Notes under the pieces: model-generated
What the model saw: the letters and a program-made list of their open reading frames with translations, nothing else
Told to the model about the DNA's origin: nothing
Databases searched by the model: none
Origin: Artemia franciscana
Taxonomy: Eukaryota; Arthropoda; Branchiopoda; Anostraca; Artemiidae
NCBI RefSeq assembly: GCF_032884065.1
Contig: NC_088875.1
Location: 42,262,291-42,326,290, forward strand
DNA length: 64,000 nucleotides
Direction of reading: 5' to 3'
Shown here: in pieces, positions 21,336-33,042 of the stretch
Numbering within the stretch: position 1 is the first letter of the stretch
How the letters are laid out: the number at the start of each line of letters is the position of its first letter
Position numbers and translations under genes: made by a program

Positions 21336-22010
21336 AGGCGTACTGGTCCGAAATATTGATACTCGATCTTTAAAATGATAGTGTCGCGTTTGGACCACGT
21401 TCGCCACTTTGATAGATAGTTGACAAATGAAGAAAATCCCTTATGAAAGGAACGTTAGTGAACGATATCAGTGTTAAATTTTAGCATTACCGTATTCTGC
21501 AAAATCTTAGCCCATTTTTACCTTTTTTATCCACGTTCTCAATTAATATTAAAGAGGAATCCCAAATTAATATGAGCCTTTCATTTTCATTTATAAATAC
21601 GACAATTTTTTAGATAAATAAACCTAAATATAATCAAATGAACGTAAATAAGTGATTTAAATTTCTGAATTACACAATAGATATATCAAGGTCTCTCCGA
21701 TCATTTTTAGACAAAGACTGATTTAATGTTACATATGCAATTATGAACAGCATGACGTGTCATAGAGATTATTTCGCACATTCACGGCACTTCAATAATT
21801 AAGACACTTTGAATACCAGACAAATTACAACTTAATTGCCGTGTCAGTGAAAAGATGTTCCTTTTCAAATAGCTCAAAGCGTTTTTAGATCGTCAGCTTC
21901 GATACCCCCCCCCATGGATATTTTGGCTGCAGCAATTTGAAATGCGTTGTGTGACATTTTTGTGTTTAAACCATAGGTTCAGGTTATATTGATTGGGTCA
22001 ACTTAGTGAC
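21336..22010. other. No gene seen
   Basis: AT-rich flank of the hAT insertion. No recognisable features. Confidence 0.4.
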
Positions 22011-22011
22011 A

Positions 22012-22195
22012 TCAATTGGTAGGAGACTTGTGCCCCCTAGATTCTGAAAAATACTTTTTTGGTAAATTTGCGTTGATTTTTTTGTATATTAAATAGAAAA
22101 TATTGAAAAAAAAACGACCACTTCAACACCCCCTAGATACGGGAAAACCCATTTTGACCCCCCCCCCCTAAGTTTTCGTGAGTCGACGCCACTTG
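22012..22195 (+). repeat. C-run repeat (family C), copy
   Basis: TTGTGCCCCCTAGATTCTGA, AAATACTTTTTTGGTAAA, a second CCCCCTAGATACGGGAAAAC, a C10 run and AGTTTTCGTGAGTCGACGCC in the family order. Confidence 0.7.
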
Positions 22196-22199
22196 GTCA

Positions 22200-23790
22200 A
22201 TTTGTGCTCTTTTATCTTATTTGATTCATTAAATATCAAGAACTTCCTGTTTTGGGTCTTTCTGCTGTAAAATTATTTCTACCGAACCTTAGATGTCTCA
22301 AAATGTTTCTTACAAAATACTCGTCTCCAACTGCAGCCAAAAAAACTATTTTCAGTGTCCCGTATTTTCTGTAAAGCTTGTGTTCCCACGGGCGCCACCA
22401 CGGAAGGGCTAAGGTGGCAATACTTACGGTGAATAACGGCACCTATAAAATATTTAATTTTTGGCAAAGGCCCCTGCCTATTCGCCTCCTTTGTCCTCGA
22501 ATCTATTTAAAACACAGTCATTTTCTTTTAAAAATAAATATTACTACACATTAAGGTACTTAAAGTTCTTTAATTTATGACTATTGCGCCTGTCACTTGA
22601 AAACTACCCCCCCCACACAATATTTTGACAACATTATTGAATATTACGTAAGATATCACTTCGTGAATCACCGCTGCAGAGTTCTTGAATGACACCCCAC
22701 GATTATCTCTCCACGCCAAAATTACACTGAAAACATGCTATATTAACTAAAATATATATGTCCTCTATTGGAGACAAGTCACTTGTTTACATCACAAGAA
22801 TATGATTTTGTTAAATACAAAGAAGTAAAAATCGAGTGGGATGCAGAAAAAACGCCGCAGTTGTTTCAAACATGTATGATGCTATTTTGGGAAATTAAAA
22901 AAAAAAAAAAAAATCGAAAAGTAACAGGCAAATTGATGAACGAAGAAAACCTCCTATTGGCTATTATATTTTGAGGGATTTGGCCTGACTTTGTCATCCT
23001 TACATGGGCCGAACAAACTATTAAAATGCACCCTTTAAGGCATCTCCTTCCCTCCCTAACTACACATCAATCATAGAACCCCATTGTAGAGGTTTAAAGC
23101 TTTTAAATGTAAATGTTTGAAATTGTAAAACAACAGGGAATTTACCCAAGAAAGTGAAATTTGTTTAAATCTTAAAAATATTTAAAAAAGGACAAAAAAG
23201 TTTTTGTCCTTTTTTATAAGTCTAAAGTGAATGGAGACCAACCAGCCGAGGGGGGTATTTTCTGGAGGGGAAGGGGGTATTTTTCAGGAGAAGGGTGATA
23301 AATACCAGGATTAAAGGTAATTTTTCATTACCTTTATATAGTAATTACATGCCTATTAAACTTCAAAATGGTTTTAAGTTAGATATTTGAAAGGTTGATT
23401 GATAACTTTTCAACCTTTCTAATATATAAGTTATTGGGAGATAAAAAATGGAAACTGGACGAGGAGTTTTAGGTCCGGATATTTCACAGTAGATACAAGT
23501 TTAATTCTGAATAGATTGCAACGTATAGTAAGGGCAAAATAATTTTTATATAGAATTCCTAGATTTGCTTAAAGCCTTTGATAATGCTGATAGAGTTCTA
23601 GTGCTCCAAGTTTTTGTTAAATTAAAGTTCCTCTTTAAAAATAGTTAGATTTTTCCAATCCAGATATGAGGAGACAAAAATGAGGCAAGGGGTTTGGAGA
23701 ATGGCATTTCCAGGAATGTCTATGGTATTGCAGGTCTGAGGTAAGGTAGTTCACTATCAACTAGGTCATTTTCTCTTTTTACTATAATTA
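22200..23790. other. No gene recognised; one strong hairpin
   Basis: Short open frames (at most 68 codons) without motifs. TAAAAAAGGACAAAAA at 23183 pairs perfectly with TTTTTGTCCTTTTTTA ending at 23216, an AT-rich 34-base hairpin ending in T6. Nothing else is recognised. Confidence 0.4.
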
Positions 23791-23797
23791 AATAAAA

Positions 23798-25518
23798 AAA
23801 AAAGTTTTTTTAACTGAAAGTAAGGAGCGACATTAAAACTTAAAACGCACAAAAATTACTTCGTATATGAAAGAGGCTGCTTCCTCATCAACGCCCCGCT
23901 CTTTACGCTAAAGTTTGACTCTTTCTCTCAATTCTTCTTTTTAAAACAGTAAAAAACTTTAGCGTAAAGAGCGGGGCGTTGATGAGGAAGCAGCCCCTTT
24001 CATATACGAAGTAATTTCTGTGCGTTTTAAGTTTTAATGTCGCTCCTTACTTTCAGTTAAAAAAAACTTGTTTTTTTATTTAATTTCTGAACGTTTTTGA
24101 ATCAATGCATGTTTTGATTTTGGCTCTCCGCAGAGGAATAATCAAAACGAAATTTCCATTTTTTTTTCTTTTTGGCTCAATGGCTTTCTCATAATTTTGA
24201 TCGAATGATTTTGAGAAAAACAGAGGGGGGGACGAAGCCTAGTTGCCCTTCGATTTTTGGTTAATTAAAAAGGCAACTAGAACTTTTAATTTTTTACGAA
24301 TCTTTTTATTGGTAAAAGAATTACGTAACTTATAAATTTGCTTACGTAAAGAACTTTTGTATTCTCATGTTTTTATTACATATATGAGGGGATTCGCCCC
24401 ATCGTCAGTACCTCGCTCTTTACACTAAAGCTTAAATTTTATCCCAATTCATTAAGAATGACCCCCTGAATCACAAAAGCCGTAGAATAAGTAGTTGAAA
24501 TTACTAAAAATACTTTAGCGTAAAGAGCGAGGTATTAGAAGGAGGTGAGCCCCTCATATGGGTAATAATTTCTGTTTGTTTTAAGTTTTATTGCTGTTCC
24601 TTACTTCCAGCTGAAAAAGCTTTTTCACATTTATTTTTTAATTTTTTTTTTTTTAAATAATGCTAGTAAATCCTGCTCTCCCTTCATGGAAATTTTCTTC
24701 TCCCATTACAAATTCTCGAAGGAAAGTTCCCCCAGCATATCCCCCTCTTCTCAACCCCTCCCCCAAACCAAAAAAAATCCTCCTGAAAACGCCTGTATAC
24801 TTCCCAATAACCATTACTATATGTAAGCACAGGTCAAAGTTTGTAACTTGTTGCCCCTCCCACGGGGACTGTGGGGGAGTAATTCGTCCCCAAAGACATA
24901 GTTATAAGGTTTTTCGACTACGCTGAATAAAATGGCAATCTCAGAATGTTGATCCGTTGACTTTGGGAAAATAATTAGCGTGGGAGGGGGCCTAGGTGCC
25001 CTCCAATTTTTTGGTCACTTAAAAAGGACACTAGAACTTTTCATTTCCGTTAGAATGAGCCCTCTTGCAACATTCTAGGACAACTGGATCGATACGATCA
25101 CCCCTGGGAAAAAGAAAAAAAAAAAAAAAAAACAAAAAAAGAAAAAAAAAATAAACACGCATCCGTGATCTGCCTTCTGGCAAAAAATGCAAAATTCCAC
25201 ATTTTTGTAGATAGGAGATCGAAACTTCTACAGTAGGGTTCTCTGATACGCTGAATCTGATGGTGTGATTTTGATGGTGAAGATTCTATGACTTTTAGGG
25301 GGCGTTTCCCCCTATTTTCTAAAATAACGCAAATTTTCTCAGACTCGTAACTTTTGATGGGTAAGACTAAACTTGATGAAACTTATATATTTAAAACCAG
25401 CATTAAAATGCGATTCTTTTGATGTAGCTATTGGTATCAAAAATCCATTTTTTAGAGTTTCGGTTAGTATTGAGCCGGGTCGCTCCTTACTACAGTTCGT
25501 TACCACGAACTGTTTGAA
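23798..25518 (+). mobile_element. 1.7-kb hairpin element (family A), full-length copy
   Basis: In order: hairpin H1 (about 23798-24072; arms from AACTGAAAGTAAGGAGCGAC to its complement around a short pyrimidine-rich loop); module 1 (GGCTCTCCGCAGAGGAATAA, TGCCCTTCGATTTTTGG); hairpin H2 (about 24360-24630; arms carrying CCTCGCTCTTTACACTAAAG); module 2 (GGGACTGTGGGGGAG, TGCCCTCCAATTTTTTGG, CACTAGAACTTTT); a purine run; GCATCCGTGATCTGCCTTCT; and a final segment ending GTCGCTCCTTACTACAGTTC then CACGAACTGTTTGA. The ends are related inverted repeats (AACTGAAAGTAAGGAGCGAC against AACTGTAGTAAGGAGCGAC). No transposase is present, so it is non-autonomous. The last 20 bases (CAGTTCGTTACCACGAACTG) form an 8-bp hairpin. 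Confidence 0.85.
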
Positions 25519-25770
25519 AATAGCAGGTTATTTCCAGAGTAGGTGGGCCCTAGCAGTAAATCCAGGGAAAACGGCCTTTTCCATGCTTTTGTTTGCAGAT
25601 GAAATTCGTTGCAAAAACAGAAGGAGATATGCAGACACTTATAGGTCTTACTCCAGAGTACCTAAATCTCAAAAAACCGCTATTAAATATTGACAAGACA
25701 GAATTTATGGTTTCCAGTAAGCTAAGAAATAACACTAAACCGGTACGTAAATTTTACTACAAAAAGAAAG
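25519..25770 (+). pseudogene. Reverse-transcriptase fragment interrupted by the family A element
   Basis: Starting right at the family A element end, the frame reads QSRWALAVNPGKTAFSMLLF then ADEI. After a frameshift near 25605 it reads VAKTEGDMQTLIGLTPEYLN, then LLNIDKTEFMV. This matches the F/YADD catalytic block (here ADE, so the second Asp is changed) and the downstream 'L.iN..KTE.M' block of non-LTR reverse transcriptases. The abrupt junction suggests the hairpin element inserted into or next to an older LINE. It is non-functional. Confidence 0.75.
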
Positions 25771-25774
25771 AGAC

Positions 25775-25955
25775 CCGGCTAGCAAAAGAGGCAAGTTACC
25801 TTTACCCCCCGAAATGTTTGTCCGACTCGTAAAAAACGAAATGAAAATAAATTTAATCAAATTTTCGATACTTTTTTTAAAGTTTTTTGAACCCCCCAGA
25901 TGTTTTTCGAAATCTCCCCCCACCTCCCCCCAAAAAATTCTGGATACCCTTTCAG
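25775..25955 (+). repeat. G/C-run fold-back repeat (family B), copy
   Basis: CCCCCCGAAATGTTTGTCCG then ACTCGTAAAAAACGAAATGA and, after an AT-rich middle, a second C-run block ending AAAAATTCTGGATACCC. This is the family B plan seen complete at 36685-36886. Confidence 0.75.
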
Positions 25956-26023
25956 AAACACAGCCAAGTCAAAGCTACGTCTGAAAAATTGTTAAAACTA
26001 AATACAGAATCTTCGTGGCCAAT

Positions 26024-27154
26024 CAAACAGTTTGTGGTAACGAACTCTAGTAAAGAGCGACCCGGCTTAATAGTAACCAAAACTTTAAAAAACGGAATTT
26101 TGATACCAATAGTTACATCAAAAGAATCACATTTTAATGCTGATTTTAAATATACAAGTTTCATCAAGTTTAGTCTTACTAATCAAAAGTTACAAGCCTT
26201 AGAAAATTTGCCTTATTTTAAAATATAGGGAGAAACACCTCAGACCCATCAGATTCAGCGGATCAGAGAGCCCTACTGTTAAAGTTTCAAGCTCCTATCT
26301 TCAAAAATGTGGAATTTTGTATTTTTTTGCCAGAAGACAGATCAAGGATGCGTGTTTATTTATTTTATTTTTTTTTTTTTTCAGGGATGACCGTATCTAT
26401 TCAGTGGTCCCAGAATGTTACAAGAGGGCTCATTCTAACGGACTCAAGTGCCCTTTTTGAGTGACCAAAAAATTGGAGGACCCCTAGGCCCCCCCTCACG
26501 CACATTTTTCACCAAAGTCACCGGATCAAAATTTTGAGATGCTCATTCTGTTCAGTCTAGTCAAAAACCTAATAACTATGTCAATGAGGACGACTCAATC
26601 CCCCACAGTCCCCGGGGGTGGGCCTGCAAGTTACAAACTTTGACCATTGTTAACATATAGTAATGGTTATTATGAAGTGTACAGACGTTTTCAGGGGGAC
26701 TTTTTCACGTTGGGGTGGAAGTGGGTCGAAGAGGGGGTTACGTGGGAGGATCTTTCGATGGAGTAATTTATCATGAGGGAAGAGAATTTCCATGGGGCGC
26801 AGCATTTTCTAGCATTTAAAAAAAAACTATGAGAAACTAAATAAAAAAAAATTCACCTGGAACTAATGAGTAGCATTAAAACTTAAAACGAAATCAAAAT
26901 ATTACTTTTATAAAGGGGTTTGTTTCTCCACAATACTTTGGTCTTAATGCTTAAGTATTTTTTAGTAATTTCAACTATTTATTCTATGGTCTTTGTGATT
27001 CAGGGGTCATTCTTAAAGTTTCAGGATAAAATTCAAGCTTTAGAGTAAAGAGCGAGGTATTGACGAGGGGGCAAACCCCCCTCATATACGTAATAAAAAT
27101 ACACAAATATAGAAGTTCGTTACGTAAGTTAATTCGTAGGGTACGTATGTTTAT
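26024..27154 (-). mobile_element. Family A element, partial copy (minus), lacking H1
   Basis: It starts with CAAACAGTTTGTGGTAACGA, proceeds through the terminal segment, GACAGATCAAGGATGCGTG, module 2 and hairpin H2 (about 26870-27075). It is cut in the middle of the following spacer, where another family A copy begins at 27155. H1 and module 1 are missing. Confidence 0.8.
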
Positions 27155-28836
27155 CAAACAGTTCGTGGTAACGAACTGTAGTAAGGAGCGACCCGGCTCA
27201 ATAGTAACCGAAAATCTAAAAAATGGAATTTTGGTGCCAATAGTTACATCAAAAGAATTGCATTTTAATGCTGATTTTAAATATATAAGTTTCATCAAGT
27301 TTAGTCTTACCCATCAAAAGTTGCGAGCCTGAGAAAATTTAACCTGTTTCAGAAAATAGGGGGAAACACCCCGCTAAAAGTCATACAATCTTAATCACAC
27401 CATTAGATTCAGCGTATCAGAAAACTCGGATGTAGAAGTTTCAAGCTGCTATCATCAAAAATGTGGAATTTCACATTTTTTGCCAGAAGACAGATCACGG
27501 ATGCGTGCTTATTTTTATTTTTTTTTTCAGGGGTGATCGTATTGAGTCAGTGGTCCTAGAATGTCACAAGAGGGCTCATTCTAAAGGAAATTAAAAGTTT
27601 TAGTGCCCTTTTTCAGTGATCCGAAAAATTGGAGGGCATCTAGCCGCCCTCCCGCGCTCATTTTTTCCCCAAAGTCACCGGATAAAAATTTTGAGATGGT
27701 CATTTTATTCACCATAGTCGAAAAACCTAATAACTATGTCTTTGGGGACGACTCACCCCCCTCTTCACAGTCCCCGTGGGAGGGGCTGCAAGGTACAAAC
27801 TTTGACCAGTGTTTGCATATAGTAATGGCTATTGGGAAGTGGACAGACGTTTTCAGGGGGATATTTTTGGTTCGGGGGAAGGGAAGTTACGTTGGAGGAT
27901 CTTTTCCTGGAGGTATTTGTCATGGGGGAAGAGAATTTCAATGAAGGGGGCGCAGGATTTTCTAGTATAATTTAAAAAACAATGAAAAAATAAATATGAA
28001 AAGTTTTTTCAACTGAAAGTAAGGAGCAGCATTAAAACTCAAAACGAACAGAAATTATTACGCATATGAGGTGTTCACCTCCTCATAATACCTCGCCTTT
28101 TACGCTAAAGTGTTTTTAGGAATTTCAAATATTTATTCTACGGCCTTTGTGATCAGGGGTCATTCTTAAGGAATTGAGAGAAAAATTAAGCTTTAGTGTA
28201 AAGAGTGAGGTATTGACGAGGGGGTGAACCCCTCATATACGTAATAAAAACATAAGAAACATAAGAATATAGATGTTCATAAAGTAAGTTAATTTGTGAG
28301 CTACGTATACTTTTTACTAATGAAAACGTTCGTAAACATTTAAAGTTCCAGGTGCCTTTTTAAGTAATCAAAAGATTTGAGGGCAGCTAGGCTTCCTCCT
28401 CCGTTCCTTTTCTTCTCAAAATCTTCGAATTAAAACTATGGGAAAGCCATTTAGCAAAAAAAAGAAAATAAATGCAAATTTCGTTTTAATTATTTATGTG
28501 CTGAGAGCCAAAATAAAAACATGCATTAATTCAAAAACGTTCAGAAATTAAATAAAAAATACAAGTTTTTTTAACCACAAATAAGGAGCGACATTAAAAC
28601 TAAAAACGAACAAAAATTATCCCGTATATGAAAGGGGTTGTCCCTTCTGCAACGCCTTGCTCTTTACGCTAAAGTTTTTTTATTATTTTGAAAAGTAAAG
28701 TTGTGACATAGTCAAACTTTAGCGTAAAGAGCGAGGCGTTGAAGAGGGGACAACCCCTTTCATATAAGGAATAATTTCTGTTCGTTTTAAGTTTTAATGT
28801 CGCTTCTTACTTGCAGTTAAAAAAAACTTTTTTTTT
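27155..28836 (-). mobile_element. Family A element, full-length copy (minus)
   Basis: It starts CAAACAGTTCGTGGTAACGA followed by the AGTAAGGAGCGACCCGG end, and continues through module 2 (about 27600-27960), hairpin H2 (about 28000-28250), module 1 and hairpin H1 (about 28553-28836). It sits end-to-end with the truncated copy at 26024-27154. Its part from 27412 onward is included in a 2.84-kb tandem duplication. Confidence 0.85.
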
Positions 28837-30200
28837 TAATTTAATCCAGATAAAAGACAAACCGCTGGATGAGAGCGGTTTCTCCTATATATTAAATAAT
28901 GGCTCTATAGAAATAATGGCTAGGGCCTATAGAAAGGGTGTTTTTTCGTAAAAATATTACGATCAGGCTAGAAGACTGAGAGATTCAGCGTTGAGTGCTG
29001 GCTCAAGTGTTTCGACCAATTTAGTTTTCTTTAGAAATGTTGAAGAGGCTTTGGTAAAAACTATTATTTTAAGCAAAAATTACCAATTTATACGTTAGGG
29101 TTTGGATTCAGATGTAATCTAACTGTCTAGCACTGTCCAATTGAAAGGATCTTAATTTCCTGAATGAATTACGATCTTGCCCACTATGAGGTATTTTGGG
29201 GGATGGTTTTGGAAATTTTTTATTTAACGTGCAAGTCGGCAAATCTAGGAGCCAGTGGGGTTGATTGAGGAGGGGGCTATAACCTTCTCCTCAATATTTT
29301 GAAAATATATTTGTATGTATTTTCATTGAAAATACATTGAAAAATTGAAGACACAAAAAAAACCACCCAGACTAGATTTTAGACATTTCTTTATTCCCCC
29401 CCCTCTACATTTCCATGAAGAGACACCACTATTAAAGATTAATAGTAGGTTACTTTTTGAGTAAATTGCTTCATATTATTCCTGCTCATATGAAAGTGGT
29501 CCCCCCCCCATAGAAAAAGGTCCAAGCGGCAACTTTGAATATTGCATAACATACCGCTATACGAATTAGAACAGCTAATTTGTTGATTCACATCTCATGC
29601 TCATCTTTTGACTTGGTAAATATTAGTGAAGGCTTGCAATATTAGTTAAACACGGATGACATAATCTAGAAGAAAGGTAATTTCTTTCCACCACATGAAT
29701 TATTATTTAGTTAAATACCGAAGAATCCGTCCTGATGGGCAAAAGCACAAAATGCTGAGCTGGAAAATCACAGAATGAACGGTTAGTCATTACAGACTTA
29801 CCATTAATGCTATTATTAAACTTTTGGAGACAATTTAATAGCCCAAGACCAAACATCGAGGCATAATTAAATATTTATTCGGAATTACTATAATTATTAG
29901 TACGTTAATGCCGTGACGAAAGAAACCATCCTCTTTAGATATATTAAATTTAAAATTGCATTTTTTTTTTTGTTAAGTTCAAAATGATTATGAGACAAAG
30001 GAACAAAGATTAGACAAATTTAAGGATAAACTGTTCTGCACAAATTAATGTCTGAAAATTCAGAGAATCAACAAAAATAAGCGAACTACGTGGAAAAATA
30101 TAAGAAAATTTAGCCTATATCATATGGAAAACGCGTAAAATCCTTGACATTTGTATGCTACCTATATTTTGCCATTGCCTCTATACAGAAGTGAATCTCC
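27412..30200. repeat. Tandem duplication, unit 1
   Basis: From GCGTATCAGAAAACTCGG to GAAGTGAATCTCC the sequence is repeated almost exactly at 30248-33042 (offset 2836 at the left edge, 2843 near the right). Differences are isolated substitutions and homopolymer length changes. The unit takes in most of the family A copy, about 1.35 kb of non-family-A sequence and a family C repeat. The units are separated by 47 unrelated bases. Confidence 0.95.
28840..30200. other. Duplicated non-coding segment with family C repeat
   Basis: No frame of note. A family C repeat (CCTTCTCCTCAATATTTTGA, C runs, ACATTTCCATGAAGAGACAC) lies at about 29245-29430. The rest is AT-rich with no recognisable gene. The corresponding part of unit 2 is 31690-33042. 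Confidence 0.5.
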
Positions 30201-30247
30201 TCGTCTCCTCATATAGCGCTTTATATAGCGTATTATCTTTATATTAA

Positions 30248-31690
30248 GCGTATCAGAAAACTCGGATGTAGAAGTTTCAAGCTGCTATCTACAAAAATGT
30301 GGAATTTCACATTTTTTGCCAGAAGACAGATCACGGATGCGTGTTTGTTTTGTTTTTTTTTCCAGGGGTGATCGTATTGAGTCAGTGGTCCTAGAATGTC
30401 ACAAGAGGGCTCATTCTAAAGGAAATTAAAAGTTTTAGTGCCCTTTTTCAGTGATCCAAAAAATTGGAGGGCATCTAGCCGCCCTCCCAAGCTCATTTTT
30501 CCCCCAAAGTCACCGGATCAAAATTTTGAGATGGTCATTTTATTCACCATAGTCGAAAAACCTAATAACTATGTCTTTGGGGACGACTCACCCCCCTCCT
30601 CACAGTCCCCGTGGGAGGGGCTGCAAGGTACAAACTTTGACCAGTGTTTGCATATAGTAATGGCTATTGGGAAGTGTACAGACGTTTTCAGGGGGATATT
30701 TTTGGTTCGGGGGAAGGGAAGTTACGTTGGAGGATCTTTTCCTGGAGGTATTTGTCATGGGAGAAGAGAATTTCAATGAAGGGGGCGCAGGATTTTCTAG
30801 TATAATTTAAAAAACAATGAAAAAATAAATATGAAAAGTTTTTTCAACTGAAAGTAAGGAGCAGCATTAAAACTCAAAACGAACAGAAATTATTACGAAT
30901 ATGAGAAGTTCACCTCCTCATAATACCTCGCCTTTTACGCTAAAGTGTTTTTAGGAATTTCAACTATTTATTCTACGGCCTTTGTGATCAGGGGTCATTC
31001 TTAAGGAATTGAGAGAAAAATTAAGCTTTAGTGTAAAGAGTGAGGTATTGACGAGGGGGTGAACCCCTCATATACGTAATAAAAACATAAGAAACATAAG
31101 AATATAGAAGTTCATAAAGTAAGTTAATTTGTGAGCTACGTATACTTTTTACTAATGAAAACGTTCGTAAACATTTAAAGTTCCAGGTGCCTTTTTAAGT
31201 AATCAAAAGATTTGAGGGCAGCTAGGCTTCCTCCTCCGTTCCTTTTCTTCTCAAAATCTTCGAATTAAAACTATGGGAAAGCCATTTAGCAAAAAAAAAA
31301 AAAAAAAAATGCAAATTTCGTTTTAATTATTTATGTGCTGAGAGCCAAAATAAAAACATGCATTAATTCAAAAACGTTCAGAAATTAAATAAAAAATACA
31401 AGTTTCTTTTAACCACAAATAAGGAGCGACATTAAAACTAAAAACGAACAAAAATTATCCCGTATATGAAAGGGGTTGTCCCTTCTTCAACGCCTTGCTC
31501 TTTACGCTAAAGTTTTTTTATTATTTTGAAAAGTAAAGTTGTGACATAGTCAAACTTTAGCGTAAAGAGCGAGGCGTTGAAGAGTGGACAACCCCTTTCA
31601 TATAAGGAATAATTTCTGTTCGTTTTAAGTTTTAATGTCGCTTCTTACTTGCAGTTAAAAAAAACTTGTTTTTTTTTTTAATTTAATCCA
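30248..31690 (-). mobile_element. Family A element, partial copy (minus) inside duplication unit 2
   Basis: It lacks the CAAACAGTTC end because the duplication boundary falls inside the element. Module 2, H2 (about 30835-31085), module 1 and H1 (about 31388-31682) are present. Confidence 0.88.
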
Positions 31691-33042
31691 GATAAAAGAC
31701 AAACCGCTGGATGAGAGCGGTTTCTCCTATATATTAAATAATGGCTCTATAGAAATAATGGCTAGGGCCTATTGAAAAGGGGTTTTTTCGTAAAAATATT
31801 ACGATCAGGCTAGAAGACTGAGAGATTCAGCGTTGAGTGCTGGCTCAAGTTTTTCGACCAATTTAGTTTTCTTTAGAAATGTTGAAGAGGCTTTGGTAAA
31901 AACTATTATTTTAAGCAAAAATTACCAATTTATACGTTAGGGTTTGGATTCAGATGTAATCTAACTGTCTACCACTGTCCAATTGAAAGGATCTTAATTT
32001 CCTGAATGAATTACGATCTTGCCCACTATGAGGTATTTTGGGGGATGGTTTTGGAAATTTTTTATTTAAAGTGCAAGTCGGCAAATCTAGGAGCCAGTGG
32101 GGTTGATTGAGGAGGGGGCTATAACCTTCTCCTCAATATTTTGAAAATATATTTGTATGTATTTTCATTGAAAATACATTGAAAAATTGAAGACACAAAA
32201 AAAAAACACCCAGACTAGATTTTAGACATTTCTTTATTCCCCCCCCCCTCTACATTTCCATGAAGAGACACCACTATTAAAGATTAATAGTAGTTTACTT
32301 TTTGAGTAAATTGCTTCATATTATTCCTGCTCATATGAAAGTGCCCCCCCCCCATAGAAATAGATCCAAGCGGCAACTTTGAATATTGCATAACATACCG
32401 CTATACGAATTAGAACAGCTAATTTGTTGATTCACATCTCATGCTCATCTTTTGACTTGGTAAATATTAGTGAAGGCTTGCAATATTAGTTAAACACGGA
32501 TGACATAATCTAGAAGAAAGGTAATTTCTTTCCACCACATGAATTATTATTTAGTTAAATACCGAAGAATCCGTCCTGATGGGCAAAAGCACAAAATGCT
32601 GAGCTGGAAAATCACAGAATGAACGGTTAGTCATTACAGACTTACCATTAATGCTATTATTAAACTTTTGGAGACAATTCAATAGCCCAAGACCAAAAAT
32701 CGAGGCATAATTAAATATTTATTCGGAATTACTATAATTATTAGTACGTTAATGCCGTGACGAAAGAAACCATCCTCTTTAGATATATTAAATTTAAAAT
32801 TGCATTTTTTTTTTGTTAAGTTCAAAATGATTATGAGACAAAGGAACAAAGATTAGACAAATTTAAGGATAAACTGTTCTGAACAAATTAATGTCTGAAA
32901 ATTCAGAGAATCAACAAAAATAAGCGAACTACGTGGAAAAATATAAGAAAATTTAGCCTATATCATATGGAAAACGCGTAAAATCCTTGACATTTGTATG
33001 CTACCTATATTTTGCCATTGCCTCTATACAGAAGTGAATCTC
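30248..33042. repeat. Tandem duplication, unit 2
   Basis: Near-identical copy of 27412-30200. It contains a truncated minus-strand family A copy (30248-31690) and a family C repeat at about 32085-32275. After its right edge (GAATCTCC) the sequence continues into AGTATTTTTATCGGGG, presumably the ancestral flank. Unit 1 instead runs into the 47-base junction. Confidence 0.95.

Noticed and set aside
25373..26228. Frames of 60-113 codons repeated at 25373, 25952, 26984, 27060 and 63081 (for example with a SIEPGRSLLQFVTTNC or KERPGLIVTETLKNG phrase)
   Set aside because: These are the two strands of the family A terminal segment. They are open by chance in a short AT-rich block, with no longer protein context.
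27603..30779. A 113-codon frame conserved between 27603-27944 and 30438-30779, with a shorter relative at 62514-62786
   Set aside because: The first two are copies of one recent duplication. The third lies in the same family A module but breaks by indels, and the frame starts with GTG and lacks coding bias. This is a conserved repeat and not a conserved protein.
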